Origin: Acidobacteriota bacterium
Lineage (GTDB): Bacteria; Acidobacteriota; Blastocatellia; Chloracidobacteriales; JADJPF01
Length of the DNA: 64,000 nt
Assembly: GCA_016213785.1 (NCBI GenBank)
Contig: JACQZQ010000003.1
Location: 62,001 to 126,000 of the forward strand
Reading direction: 5' to 3'
How positions within the stretch are numbered: the first letter of the stretch is position 1; every line of letters starts with the position of its first letter. Made by a program: the position numbers and the translations under genes. Of this stretch, positions 52,949-62,532 are shown one piece after another. The notes beneath the pieces are model-generated. The model was not told where the DNA came from. It ran no database searches and worked only from the letters and a program-made list of their open reading frames with translations.

Positions 52949-54976
52949 TTAATTTTTCAGTCTTTCTTTAAGGCTAGCTAGGTTTTTACTAGCATTAATG
53001 TAGTTTTGGTCTACTTCTAAAGCTTTTTCAAACTCTTGGAGTGCTTCATTGTAGCGTTGTAACTGACTATAAGCTACACCTAAATTATTATATAGCTCAG
53101 CTAATAAGATATTTTTTGGCTCAGAAGTCTTTGCTAGATTTATTGCTTTAAGAAATTCATTAGCCGCCTCTTGAAATTGTCCTTCATTAAGTAAAGCTTT
53201 TCCATAAAAATTATAAGTAATAATATTATTTGGTTCTGATAAAGTAGCAAGATAAAAATACTTTAAAGCTTCTTGAGGTTTATTTAAGCTAGTTAGTATT
53301 ATTGCTAGATTATATTGTGCCTCAGCAAAATTAGGTTTTAGCTCTATGGCTTTTTCTAATTGAGTTTTAGCCTCATTAAGATTACCAGATTCAGCTAAAA
53401 TAACAGCTAGTTCTTGATTAAGTAATGCATCAGGTAACGATAGCTCGATTGCACGCCTAAATGACTTTATTGATTGGGGATAATCTTTACGCTTATGATA
53501 AATTCTTGCCAAATTTAGATAAATATAACTTTGTGCTGGGTCTTCTTTAGGAAAAATTTTAATAGCCTGATTAAATAAGTCTAGTGCTTCATCGTATCGA
53601 CCTTGAAGATAGTAAACATTACCTAACATCCCTTTAGGTGTAGCTTGACTAGGGGCTATGTCTATAGCGCGTTTAAGCTCTTTTTCTGCAAGTAAAAAAT
53701 TTCCTTCACCTGCGTAAATAAGTGCTCTTGCCCCTATTGCTTTAGTATTACTAGGAGCAACTCTTACTAGTGATTCTATGTAGTTTCTACTATTTAACCA
53801 ATCAATATTACGCTTGTAACATATTGCTATAGAGCTTATTACAAATATTAAACAAAGTATAATTGATAAATATTTATTATAGTTACTAATTGAGTAAAGT
53901 GCTAAAGCTATTAATAAGCAGATACTTATAGAAGGAAAATATAATAAGCGTTCTGCCATTAAAATGCCTGTAGGAATAAAAATATTAGATACTAAACTCA
54001 TAGTCACAAAGAAAAATAAAATAGCAAAAGCACTAAATCTTTCTCTTTTAATTAACCAGCAACCTAGGCAAAAAATAGAAGCTATTAGGCTTAAAGAAAA
54101 AACTACTGATAGATTAAGGCTAGATGTTTTGGGGATTTGGCTAAAATCATAATCTCCTGCTAAATTAATAGGTAAGATTAATAGCTGAAAATACTTAGTA
54201 AAAGCTAAAGACATTGTAAAAAATCGGGTGGTAAAATCAATATTTCGCCAGTAAAGCCAAGTCTCAGGTACTCCTAAATTATTTAGTACCAAAAAGCGAA
54301 TTAATAAATAAATTAAAGCTAAAGCTAAATAACCACTATAGGCTTTTAATAAACTCTTAATTTGTAATATCCAATTTTTCCAATCTTTACAGAGGTCTGA
54401 TAAAATTAAAACTCCTATTAACGTAATTCCACTTTCTTTAGCTATTAGAGAAAGAAAATAGAAAGCTAATGAAAAAGGGTAATAGCGAGAGTTTTCTTTA
54501 CTAAGTAAATAGCTAATCCAAGAAAGAAGAGCAAAATTAGCAGTAAGAAGTTCAGCACGACCAGAAATATTACTTACAGCCTCGGTATGAATTGGGTGGA
54601 CAGTAAATATTATTGCAGTAAATAAAGCTAACTTATTAATTTGACTATAGTGATTTACTAACCAGTAGATCATTAGGCTATTAGCTATATGTAGTAATAT
54701 ATTAACTAAATGATAGCCCCAAGGGTTAAGACCATTTAGAAAGTAATTAAAGGCATAGGTTAGAGAAGTAAGAGGTCTATATAGGCCATTAGGGTAATGA
54801 TCTCCCCAATAATTGCTGATAAAGAGTTTAGGCAGAGTAGAAAAACTTTTAATTAGTTCATGTTCAACAATAGTAAAGCGATCATCAACAACAAAATCTC
54901 CTCCTAAAACATTCCAAAAACATAAAAATGCCAATACAAAAATTAGTAAAGTTACAAAACGATTATTAATAGACAT
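52949..54976 (-). CDS. TMTC-like GT-C membrane protein with TPR tail
   Basis: The 675-residue product combines a polytopic membrane half (residues 1-390, about ten helices) with a soluble half of seven or more TPR units (about 405-675; LLAEKELKRAIDIAPSQATP, AQTQLEKAIELKPNFAEA-type, YNEALQEFEKALEVDQNY). FVVDDRFTIVEHE, GLYRPLTSLTYAFNYFLNG and the very conserved FTVHPIHTEAVSNISGRAE are signatures of the TMTC family. In animals these proteins attach O-mannose to cadherins; in bacteria related proteins are widespread but their acceptors are mostly unknown. The Asp-Asp in VVDDRF is the likely catalytic pair. The GT39-like gene follows by five bases. Confidence 0.88.
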   Translation of the reverse strand: MSINNRFVTLLIFVLAFLCFWNVLGGDFVVDDRFTIVEHELIKSFSTLPKLFISNYWGDHYPNGLYRPLTSLTYAFNYFLNGLNPWGYHLVNILLHIANSLMIYWLVNHYSQINKLALFTAIIFTVHPIHTEAVSNISGRAELLTANFALLSWISYLLSKENSRYYPFSLAFYFLSLIAKESGITLIGVLILSDLCKDWKNWILQIKSLLKAYSGYLALALIYLLIRFLVLNNLGVPETWLYWRNIDFTTRFFTMSLAFTKYFQLLILPINLAGDYDFSQIPKTSSLNLSVVFSLSLIASIFCLGCWLIKRERFSAFAILFFFVTMSLVSNIFIPTGILMAERLLYFPSISICLLIALALYSISNYNKYLSIILCLIFVISSIAICYKRNIDWLNSRNYIESLVRVAPSNTKAIGARALIYAGEGNFLLAEKELKRAIDIAPSQATPKGMLGNVYYLQGRYDEALDLFNQAIKIFPKEDPAQSYIYLNLARIYHKRKDYPQSIKSFRRAIELSLPDALLNQELAVILAESGNLNEAKTQLEKAIELKPNFAEAQYNLAIILTSLNKPQEALKYFYLATLSEPNNIITYNFYGKALLNEGQFQEAANEFLKAINLAKTSEPKNILLAELYNNLGVAYSQLQRYNEALQEFEKALEVDQNYINASKNLASLKERLKN

Positions 54977-55039
54977 ATTTTTATATTATTAGTCTAGAAA
55001 AATGCTAGAAAGATAATAGACGAAAATACTATAAGTTTA

Positions 55040-57832
55040 TTAGAACTTAAGATTTTCTTTAGCACGTTTTGCCAATATGTGATTAGGTACTATTTCTAGA
55101 GCTTTCTCAAACATTTGATAAGCTTGTTTAAACATATTCATTCTTTGGTAAAGTAGCCCTAATTCAACATGATAATCAGGGTTTCTTGGTTCAAGCTCAA
55201 TTGCTCTAGCAAATAGGTCTCTTGCTTTAGAGTAGTCATTTAAGTGGAGTAAGGTTCTAGCTAAAAACATTTTATATTCAGCATTTTGTGGTGCTACTTC
55301 TGTTGCAGCCTGAAAAGCATAATAAGCTTGCTTATAATCATAAGCTTGATAATACTTTACTCCTTTTTCAAACATACTTTGAGCGGCATTTGTTTGTATG
55401 TTAGGTCTATCCTTAAAAGCGTTTAGATTACGTGTTTCAACTATAGGTGTAGTTACTTTTCTATAACTATCATTAGTAGATGAAGGAGCATAACTAATAG
55501 CAGGTCTAGAATCATTTTTAGTTTGTTGAAAAGCTCTATCTTTAGGCAATTCATTTGTTTGTGGTAATTTAACAGATCTAAAACGATCATAATTTTGTCT
55601 AGTAATAGGGTTAATCAGTACACGATAAGCTTCTGAGATACGAGTAAAGATTTTTTCTAAATCATTACGAAGACTTAAATTATATTTGGCTAATTGACTA
55701 TGATGGTCTGGATGAAATTTTTGGGATTGAATTGTATAAGCTTGTTTAATTTCCTCATCTGTAGCATTACGTGTTAAGTTTAGCAAAGCATAGTAGTTAG
55801 TATTTTCTAAGTTAGTTAAAACATTTTCTACTTCATAACAAAAAGTAGCAGCGCTCTGCATATCAAAAGCAGGTGTTTGAGGCTTACGGTTAACAATTAT
55901 TTGAGAAATAGACACTGCTTCTTCATCTTCATTTACTATTTCTTCTTTAACCCACTCAAGCAACCCTACGGCAAGTAGTCCACAAAGTGTTCTAATAGTT
56001 TCATCTTCTGGTAATCCTCCCATTGAGAGAATTTCCTCTATTGAACGGGCATTCTCAATACGTGAAACTATAAAAGCTTCTTTAGGGTTAAGATTAATAG
56101 ACTGGTAAAGTAGAATAGGGTCTTTAGTAACACATACTTTCCAGCGAAAATCACCTAGCCACTTTTTTATTAAGTCAATATTTTTAATTCTACGTAACCC
56201 TTCAAAAATAATATCTGCTGTAGAGATGGAAAGTTTAATAGAGCTTTTTCTAGGGGTTTCTCTACGAATTTCATATTTTCCGCTTTCCCAAGAAAATAGC
56301 GAGTAAGTAATTTCACAAAATTGTTCAGAAATTAAGGTTTTTAAGTCTTCAGGAGAAATCCAACCACCTTTAATTAAAGCCGTTCCAAAACGTAAACTCT
56401 TCTCTTTCATTACCTTAGAAACACTATCAAAGGTTTGTTTATTTATACGGCCAACCTTAAGCATTACTTCGCCAAAACCATCTTCTTCTAAAGAGCTTTT
56501 AGCATAAATAATTGCACCTTGTTCAAAATAAAGTGTTTTAGTAGCTATAATACTTAGACAAGAAAGTCTACCGCTTAGGCGTTCTCTATGGATACGTCTA
56601 AGCAGAAAAGGAAATGGCATATCCTGAAATTGTCCTACTTCATCTGCTGGTTGGTCTACTACATCAAAACCTTGGGATTCGCTTAAACTACCAAAAGCAA
56701 AACTACCAGAATTTTCTGCTATGCTATTAATAGGAGAAGTCCAATTTTCTATTGGAGGAACATCTTTAGGTAAAAAGGCTTTAGGCTGTTCTAAAACAGC
56801 TTGAACAACAGGTTTTGGTGCTTGTTGAACAACCTTTTCTGGCGGTCTATTTTCTCTAAAATTATTATTGGTTTCGGGTAGGATTTTTGTAGAAGTAGGA
56901 TCAATTGGAAAAGCTCCAGATTTTCTAGAAAATTGTGCTACTAATTTTTGTACTCTACGTTTAAGCTCAGCCGCACTTTTTAGTCGCCTAGTTAAATCTA
57001 CTAGTAAAAGATGTGTAAGTAATTCAGCAAATCCCCAACTTACTTCTACTTGTGCCTCCCATTCCATATGTTTAGTAGTATGGTTAAACATTTTACTTGG
57101 GTGTATTCCTGTTAGTAAGTAAAGTATTGTTGCTCCAACAGCATAAAGATCGCTTTGTGTTACTGGAGAACCTATTATTTGTTCTGGAGGAGCATAGCCT
57201 GGAGAACCTATTAGGGTTTGATAACTAGTCTTTGCGCTTGCAGCCTGATAAACAGCGCCAAAATCAATTAATTGAATTTTTCCATTTTCATGACGCATTA
57301 AATTTTGAGGCTTAATATCTCGGTGAATTATTGAAGGGTTTTGATTATGTAAATACTCAAGTATATCTGAGAGTTCTAATAATACTTCACAGGCTTCTTG
57401 TTCGCTAAAAGTTTTTTTACGGCTTTTTAGTTCATCATAAAGAGTTTGTCCAGGAATCCAATCTTGGACTAAGTAAGAATAGCCCCCTTCTGCAAAATAG
57501 GCATAAAGTTTAGGGATGCCAGGATGTTGCAGGTTTAATAATACTTTAGCTTCTCTTTGAAAAAGGCGTTCTGCTGTTACAGCAGGATCTTCTTCAGATT
57601 CATCAGGAGTTTCTGTAATATGAGGAAAAAGTTCTTTTAGTACACGGTATTCTCCAAAGCAATCTGTATCCTTAACTAAATAAGTTATGCCAAATCCCCC
57701 TTTACCAATCATTCTTTCTATTTCATAACGATTACGTAAAACTAGATTTGCATATAATCCACGACAATTTGAACAGCGCCCAGTAGCATTTGGTCTAATA
57801 TCAGCACAGCGGGGATTAGAGCATTTTGTCAT
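55040..57832 (-). CDS. Zinc-ribbon Ser/Thr kinase fused to PATAN (DUF4388), J domain and TPR
   Basis: The 930-residue regulator has five parts in order. A zinc ribbon (Cys4, Cys9, Cys20, Cys23) as in SpkB-type kinases; a Hanks kinase (about 36-300: GKGGFG, Lys66, HRDIKPQN at 170-177, DFG at 190, GSPGYAPPEQ); a Pro-rich linker; a PATAN/DUF4388 region (about 404-530: FLLRRIHRERLSGRLS, KTLYFEQGAIIYAKSS); a DnaJ J domain (about 677-745) with the HPD triad at about 707; and three TPR units (about 810-925). Kinase, chaperone recruitment and partner binding in one chain suggests it phosphorylates or remodels a protein assembly, possibly via DnaK. It has a good AGGAG start and is the first gene of a minus-strand run. 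Confidence 0.92.
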   Translation of the reverse strand: MTKCSNPRCADIRPNATGRCSNCRGLYANLVLRNRYEIERMIGKGGFGITYLVKDTDCFGEYRVLKELFPHITETPDESEEDPAVTAERLFQREAKVLLNLQHPGIPKLYAYFAEGGYSYLVQDWIPGQTLYDELKSRKKTFSEQEACEVLLELSDILEYLHNQNPSIIHRDIKPQNLMRHENGKIQLIDFGAVYQAASAKTSYQTLIGSPGYAPPEQIIGSPVTQSDLYAVGATILYLLTGIHPSKMFNHTTKHMEWEAQVEVSWGFAELLTHLLLVDLTRRLKSAAELKRRVQKLVAQFSRKSGAFPIDPTSTKILPETNNNFRENRPPEKVVQQAPKPVVQAVLEQPKAFLPKDVPPIENWTSPINSIAENSGSFAFGSLSESQGFDVVDQPADEVGQFQDMPFPFLLRRIHRERLSGRLSCLSIIATKTLYFEQGAIIYAKSSLEEDGFGEVMLKVGRINKQTFDSVSKVMKEKSLRFGTALIKGGWISPEDLKTLISEQFCEITYSLFSWESGKYEIRRETPRKSSIKLSISTADIIFEGLRRIKNIDLIKKWLGDFRWKVCVTKDPILLYQSINLNPKEAFIVSRIENARSIEEILSMGGLPEDETIRTLCGLLAVGLLEWVKEEIVNEDEEAVSISQIIVNRKPQTPAFDMQSAATFCYEVENVLTNLENTNYYALLNLTRNATDEEIKQAYTIQSQKFHPDHHSQLAKYNLSLRNDLEKIFTRISEAYRVLINPITRQNYDRFRSVKLPQTNELPKDRAFQQTKNDSRPAISYAPSSTNDSYRKVTTPIVETRNLNAFKDRPNIQTNAAQSMFEKGVKYYQAYDYKQAYYAFQAATEVAPQNAEYKMFLARTLLHLNDYSKARDLFARAIELEPRNPDYHVELGLLYQRMNMFKQAYQMFEKALEIVPNHILAKRAKENLKF

Positions 57833-58279
57833 TTCGAAAAACTCCTAAACTTTTAACTACTTTATTAATTAATTAATTGTTTGTTTTGTTAGGTAAAAGA
57901 AGACCTATTTTACAGCAAAATTATAAATTTTAATAATTTACTAATAGTTTTGTGATTATTGTAAATATTAAGTATACTTCAAAATTTTTCTAATAGCTCA
58001 AATTTTATATTTTTATTTAGGTTAATTATTTGCTTACACTATAAAAATCGCAAATTTATACCTAAACCCTTAAAATATTTCCTACAAAATATCACCTATC
58101 TTTAACTAAATATTTTTCGTATTTCGGTTAAGTCAAAAATTATTTGCTACTCGCTATTTTTTCGTTATTAAAACTTATTGTAGTAAAAACGATGTTTTTT
58201 TACGATAAATATTTAGGGTTTGATAAATAAAGGAGTTAACATTTTATTATGAAAATCTCTAAATTAGAGTTTAGGCTAC
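57833..58279. other. AT-rich intergenic region
   Basis: Mostly A/T with a weak 7-bp foldback GTAAAAA / TTTTTAC (58183-58203). This region must hold the promoter for the kinase operon and the end of the trans-sulfuration operon. A 15-codon frame at 58249 after AGGAG is too short to call. Confidence 0.4.
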
Positions 58280-58702
58280 TTAGGCTATATCAATAAATCG
58301 GGCGCGAATTTCTGGAGAGGGAATCATACAGCTATCATATTTCCCAAAGACTTTGTAACGGTTACGAGCAAATAAATCATAAAGAAAATCACGAATAGGT
58401 TTAGGTATAATTTGAGCTATTTGAAAAATTTTCCAAATCCCTCCTAAATGCTTAGTAATTTGTAATATAGCATCAGAACGGACAAAAATTTGTTCCCTTC
58501 CATTAGAGTTTGCCTCTAAGATCACTACAGAATCAATATTTTCAAGCTCTTTATGGCGAAGTTTGGCGCTATTGCCAAACTCGCCTTGTAGAGGAGCAAA
58601 TTTTATTACTCCCTTTTTATCTAATTTAATTATTATTTGTACCGATTGAGAACAAAAACCACAGACTCCATCATAAAGCATTATAGGGGAATGGTTATTC
58701 AT
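58280..58702 (-). CDS. DCC-family thiol-disulfide oxidoreductase-like protein (DUF393)
   Basis: The 140-residue product (ATG at 58702; a TTG at 58738 inside the preceding gene is less likely) begins NNHSPIMLYDGVCGFC: Asp-x-x-Cys-x-x-Cys is the DCC motif of DUF393. VQIIIKLDKKGVIKFAPLQ and IFVRSDAILQITKHLGG are the other conserved blocks. The two Cys would allow thiol-disulfide chemistry in the cytoplasm; substrate unknown. It is the last gene of a four-gene minus-strand unit, 13 bases after the trans-sulfuration gene. Confidence 0.85.
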   Translation of the reverse strand: MNNHSPIMLYDGVCGFCSQSVQIIIKLDKKGVIKFAPLQGEFGNSAKLRHKELENIDSVVILEANSNGREQIFVRSDAILQITKHLGGIWKIFQIAQIIPKPIRDFLYDLFARNRYKVFGKYDSCMIPSPEIRARFIDIA

Positions 58703-58715
58703 AAGTAAGCTTAAG

Positions 58716-59873
58716 TTAACTTTCCAGTGCTTGTTCAAAATCTAAAATTAAATCTTCTGTTGCCTCAATTCCAACAGATAAACGAATTAGAGAATCACTA
58801 ATTCCTATTTTTTCTCTATCTTCTTTTGATAATCCAGCATGAGAGGTTTTTGAGGGTAGGGTAACTAGAGTCTCTACTCCTCCTAAACTAGGTGCTTTTA
58901 CTGGAATTGTTAGGTTTTTAATAAATTTGGTTGTTACTTCAACCCCACCTTTTAACTCAAAACTCATCATCCCACTAAAACCATTAAAAAGCTCTTTGGC
59001 TCTTTGATAATTAGGGTGGGTTTCAAGTCCAGGATAATTAACTTTTGCTACTTTTGGATGAGAGGCTAGGAATTGAGCTATTTTTAACGCACTCTCATTT
59101 TGATGTTTAACTCTTAGTGCTAGAGTTTTAACACCTCTATGAAGTAGAAAAACAGCATGTGGATCTAATGAGCCTCCAAGATGGTTAAGTTTATGAGTAA
59201 TTTTTTCAACTAAGGCTTTAGATCCTATAATTGCTCCTGCTACTAAGTCTGAATGTCCATTTAAGTACTTAGTACAACTATGAAGTGTAATATCAAAACC
59301 AAATTCTGAAGCTCTAAAATTGATTGGACTAGCAAATGTATTATCTATCATAGAAACTAAATTATGCTTACGAGCAAACTCTACAGTAGCTTTTAGGTCT
59401 GCTACCTCAAGTAAAGGGTTACTCATAGCTTCAACATAAATTGCTTTAGTATTTGGCTTTAGCTTACTTAACCAGCTACTAGGATCATTTCCATCAATAA
59501 AATCATAGCTAATTCCAAAGCCTTCTAGGTCTTTGGTAACAAAGTCATGAGTGCCGCCATAAAGACAATTTTGTGCTAGTAAATGATCGCCTGTTTTTAA
59601 GAGTGTTAGAAAAGCCGTTGTAATTGCAGCCATCCCGCTAGAAGCTATTTGGGCAGATTCACCACCTTCTAAGGCTGCTAGTTTTTTGCTTAGTACAATA
59701 TGATTAGGTGTATTATTTAGTCTTATATATCTGACATCGTGATAACTGGTTTCTCCTGCATATTCAAACATTGCAGTTTGAAAGATTGGCATACTTACAG
59801 CACCATCAATTCTTGGCTCAGGTTCGCCAGAATGGATAATTTTTGTTTCTAGTTTTAGAGAATCTTTTTTCAT
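58716..59873 (-). CDS. Cys/Met metabolism PLP enzyme (cystathionine gamma-synthase/lyase type)
   Basis: The 385-residue fold-type I PLP enzyme acts on sulfur amino acids or their O-acyl-homoserine precursors. Family marks are KIIHSGEPEPR near the start, YIRLNNTPNH, AQIASSGMAAI (PLP ring region), MIDNTFASPINF, and the Schiff-base Lys in SCTKYLNGHSD. SLGGVETLVTLPSKTSHAGL and IRLSVGIEATEDLILD complete the pattern. Whether it is a synthase, a lyase or methionine gamma-lyase cannot be told from these motifs, so no symbol is assigned. It follows the HD-like gene after 18 bases and precedes a thiol-redox protein. Confidence 0.92.
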   Translation of the reverse strand: MKKDSLKLETKIIHSGEPEPRIDGAVSMPIFQTAMFEYAGETSYHDVRYIRLNNTPNHIVLSKKLAALEGGESAQIASSGMAAITTAFLTLLKTGDHLLAQNCLYGGTHDFVTKDLEGFGISYDFIDGNDPSSWLSKLKPNTKAIYVEAMSNPLLEVADLKATVEFARKHNLVSMIDNTFASPINFRASEFGFDITLHSCTKYLNGHSDLVAGAIIGSKALVEKITHKLNHLGGSLDPHAVFLLHRGVKTLALRVKHQNESALKIAQFLASHPKVAKVNYPGLETHPNYQRAKELFNGFSGMMSFELKGGVEVTTKFIKNLTIPVKAPSLGGVETLVTLPSKTSHAGLSKEDREKIGISDSLIRLSVGIEATEDLILDFEQALES

Positions 59874-59891
59874 TAGAGAAAATCCTTAATC

Positions 59892-60560
59892 TTATTTTGA
59901 AAGTATTTCTATTTCTTTAGTAATATTTTGTCGCGCTATCTTGTCTAATTTTGCCATTTCACCTGAGAAAAATATATGTTCACGTGCTAAGAAGTTACCA
60001 AGCACTGTTTTACGGCTACGCCTATAAAGAAAATATGGAACCCAAGAATATTCTTTTCTAATTGCTTGATAATAAGCCTGATAGATTTCAGGACTTGCCC
60101 CTAAAATGCCTAAATCTAGGTCTAAAAATAGTTTTCCATCACTTGTTAAAGCATTTGCATTATGGGTTTTTGTAGCAATTATCATTTTCTCAACTGTTTC
60201 AATAATAGCATTAGGAACTTGCATCTCTCCTAATGCTTTAATAGCAAGCTCAGCACTTTTTTCTTCATTATTGCTACGCTTAGTATTATAAATTATGTCA
60301 TGAAACCAAATAGCAAAACATACTGTACCATACTCTTGAAAGGAACTTTTTAGTTTTTCTGCATTTTCAAGTAAAGAATAAATATGTGTTAAATTATGAT
60401 AAAATCGCTTTTTTTCAGAGTACTTTTCTACTATTATCTGAAAGTATTTTTCAGATATTTCTTTAGAAATTTTATACTCTGTAGTTAAACTATTCCATTT
60501 TTCTTTAAGAGATTCTATTTTTACTTTATCAAATGCAAAAAAATTATCATTAATACTCAT
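59892..60560 (-). CDS. HD-like predicted metal-dependent phosphohydrolase
   Basis: The 222-residue product has RFYHNLTHIYSLL, FAIWFHDIIYNT and LDLDLGILGA blocks. YHN-x-x-H followed by WFHD is the divergent HD signature of a family annotated as predicted metal-dependent HD phosphohydrolases (often mislabelled as NMDA receptor subunits). The His and Asp residues should bind metal. FLYRRSRKTVLGNFLAREHIF near the end is also typical. Substrate unknown. It lies between amidohydrolase and trans-sulfuration genes with short gaps (23 and 18 bases). Confidence 0.85.
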   Translation of the reverse strand: MSINDNFFAFDKVKIESLKEKWNSLTTEYKISKEISEKYFQIIVEKYSEKKRFYHNLTHIYSLLENAEKLKSSFQEYGTVCFAIWFHDIIYNTKRSNNEEKSAELAIKALGEMQVPNAIIETVEKMIIATKTHNANALTSDGKLFLDLDLGILGASPEIYQAYYQAIRKEYSWVPYFLYRRSRKTVLGNFLAREHIFFSGEMAKLDKIARQNITKEIEILSK

Positions 60561-60583
60561 AAAGTTAATAAATTAAATTTTAG

Positions 60584-62335
60584 TTATTGTTTATAAACTA
60601 CTTCGCCTCCAATAACAGTCATAACACATTTAGTTTTAGGAATTTCACTAACTGGTATTTTCATAATATCGGCTGAAAGTACTGTTAAATCTGCTAATTT
60701 GCCTACTTCAATTGAACCTTTAATATTTTCTTCAAAAGCTGCATAAGCTGCCCAAAGAGTAAACATCTTTAATGCTTCTTCTCTAGAAACAGCTTCTTCT
60801 TCGTGCCAACCTTCACCAGAAAACCCTTTTAAGTCTTTTCTAGCTACTGCTGCATAAAATTCAATCATTGGCTCACCTCGTTCTACTGGAGCATCTGAAC
60901 CAGCAGGGATAATAGCCCCTGTTTTAATTAGGCTTTTCCAAGCATAAGCACCTTTTAAGCGGTCAACCCCTACTCGTCTAGGTGCAAAATGTAAATCACT
61001 AATAGCATGTGATGGTTGCATTGATGGAATAATACCTAATTTAGCAAACCTAGGAATATCATTAGGATTAACAATCTGAGCATGTTCTATTCTCCAACGA
61101 GGTTCAGATAATTTTCTTTCTTTAATTGGGATACTTTGAAACAGCCTCTCATAAATATTAAGAATTTCCCTATTAGCGCGATCTCCTATAGCATGTGTTT
61201 GTATTTGAATGCCTTTTTTTAGTGCATCAGTAAACATAGGGATAAGGTCGCTTTCTTTTTTGGTTAAAAAGCCTGAAGTTTCTTTTGCATCAGCATAAGG
61301 TTCTAGGAGTGCAGCCCCTCTTGAACCAAGCGCACCATCAAAAGAAACTTTTATTGTCCTAACAGTTAATTTATTACCAAACTCCCCGATAATTGGGCCT
61401 TCTTCTATTAAACGGTTTGAATCGGTGGTTGGCCCATAAACAGCAGTATAGATACGTAGCTTGATTTTATTTTCTTGATATAGTTTTTTTAGTCTTGCTA
61501 TTTCTTCATAACTACCACCAGCATTTTGAATTTGACACCAACCTAGTTCAACACTACGTTTAGAGCCTATCATAAGCGAGTTTAGCTTTTCTTCTTCTGT
61601 TTGTTCAGGAATATGTTTAGTAACTAAAAGCTGTGCCGAGTCTAGTAACATTCCTGTCGCACTACCACTTTTTTTATCTCTAAGTATTTCTCCACCAAAA
61701 GGATTAATTGTATTTTTATCAATCCCTGCAATTTTTAATGCTTGAGAGTTAACCACTGCACCATGTCCATCAGCACGATCTAAAAAAACAGGGTTATTAG
61801 GTGAGACTCTATCTAAGTCCTCATTTGTCGGAAAAACAGGAGGTTGCCAAAAAGTTTCAATCCACCCACGTCCAACAATCCATTTACCCTTAGGCGTGCG
61901 GTCAACTTCTGCTTTAAGCTTTGCTAACATTTCTGAAAGGCTTGAAACCCCTTCTAAATTAAGCATTACTTCTCTATCACCTACGCCTGATAAATGATAA
62001 TGACCATCTGTCATACCTGGAACAACTGTACTACCTTTTAGATCCAGTACTTGAGTACCAGAATTTACATAAGTTTTAGCTTGGTCATTCGTACCAACAA
62101 AAATAATTTTACTATCCTTTACAGCTATGGCTTCAGCCTTAGGTTGTTTATCTGAAACCGTGTAGATATTGCCATTATAAAAAACTATATCAGCAACATT
62201 AGTTTTGTCAGTTTTGTCAGTTTTGTCAGTTTTGTCAGTTTTGTCAGTTTGTGCATTAGAACCATTAGTTCCAAAGTAGACAAAAGTTATAGAGAAAAAG
62301 CTAGCAAGTATTAATAAAGTAAATAAACGGGTCAT
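60584..62335 (-). CDS. Exported amidohydrolase, YtcJ-like (amidohydrolase_3)
   Basis: The 583-residue product has a signal peptide (about 4-28), a Thr-Asp-Lys repeat linker (five TDK units from a 9-bp DNA repeat at 62201-62245), then an amidohydrolase-fold beta/alpha barrel: NGNIYTVSD, VVPGMTDGHYHLSG, where the His-x-His pair binds metal (here HYH in the expected HxH site), QTHAIGDRAN, RIEHAQIV, PAGSDAPVERGEPM. The C-terminal IEVGKLADLTVLSADI closes the composite domain. YtcJ-like enzymes hydrolyse amide or similar bonds; the substrate is unknown. It is the first gene of the minus-strand unit with the HD-like gene following by 23 bases. Confidence 0.9.
   Translation of the reverse strand: MTRLFTLLILASFFSITFVYFGTNGSNAQTDKTDKTDKTDKTDKTNVADIVFYNGNIYTVSDKQPKAEAIAVKDSKIIFVGTNDQAKTYVNSGTQVLDLKGSTVVPGMTDGHYHLSGVGDREVMLNLEGVSSLSEMLAKLKAEVDRTPKGKWIVGRGWIETFWQPPVFPTNEDLDRVSPNNPVFLDRADGHGAVVNSQALKIAGIDKNTINPFGGEILRDKKSGSATGMLLDSAQLLVTKHIPEQTEEEKLNSLMIGSKRSVELGWCQIQNAGGSYEEIARLKKLYQENKIKLRIYTAVYGPTTDSNRLIEEGPIIGEFGNKLTVRTIKVSFDGALGSRGAALLEPYADAKETSGFLTKKESDLIPMFTDALKKGIQIQTHAIGDRANREILNIYERLFQSIPIKERKLSEPRWRIEHAQIVNPNDIPRFAKLGIIPSMQPSHAISDLHFAPRRVGVDRLKGAYAWKSLIKTGAIIPAGSDAPVERGEPMIEFYAAVARKDLKGFSGEGWHEEEAVSREEALKMFTLWAAYAAFEENIKGSIEVGKLADLTVLSADIMKIPVSEIPKTKCVMTVIGGEVVYKQ
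62201..62245 (-). repeat. In-frame 9-bp tandem repeat (Thr-Asp-Lys units)
   Basis: Five exact copies of AGTTTTGTC (plus strand) encode Thr-Asp-Lys repeats just after the signal peptide of the amidohydrolase. The repeat changes linker length without a frame change. Confidence 0.93.
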
Positions 62336-62424
62336 TTTCTATTTTTCCTTGTTTGTTACATTATAGACCAAGAAATTTGGTATTGTTTAAGTCCCATCAG
62401 AGGCAATTGATAAGAGCTTAGAAG

Positions 62425-62450
62425 ATGTTCCCGAGTTATGTTCCCGAGTT
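62425..62450 (+). repeat. 13-bp tandem duplication in intergenic DNA
   Basis: ATGTTCCCGAGTT is repeated exactly twice (62425-62437 and 62438-62450) and begins a third time (ATGTT). It lies in the divergent promoter region between the amidohydrolase and the Tat-signal protein and may be a direct-repeat binding site or simple slippage. Confidence 0.75.
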
Positions 62451-62532
62451 ATGTTAAAGATATTTTATCTTTTATGTTACAGTGTAGAGAAATAATTCTC
62501 AAGGCTTAAGCTTAGTTTATAGGGTAATAGTG

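Noticed and set aside
58249-58296. 15-codon frame after AGGAG at 58240s
   Set aside because: Too short, runs into the end of the convergent DCC gene, no conserved features.
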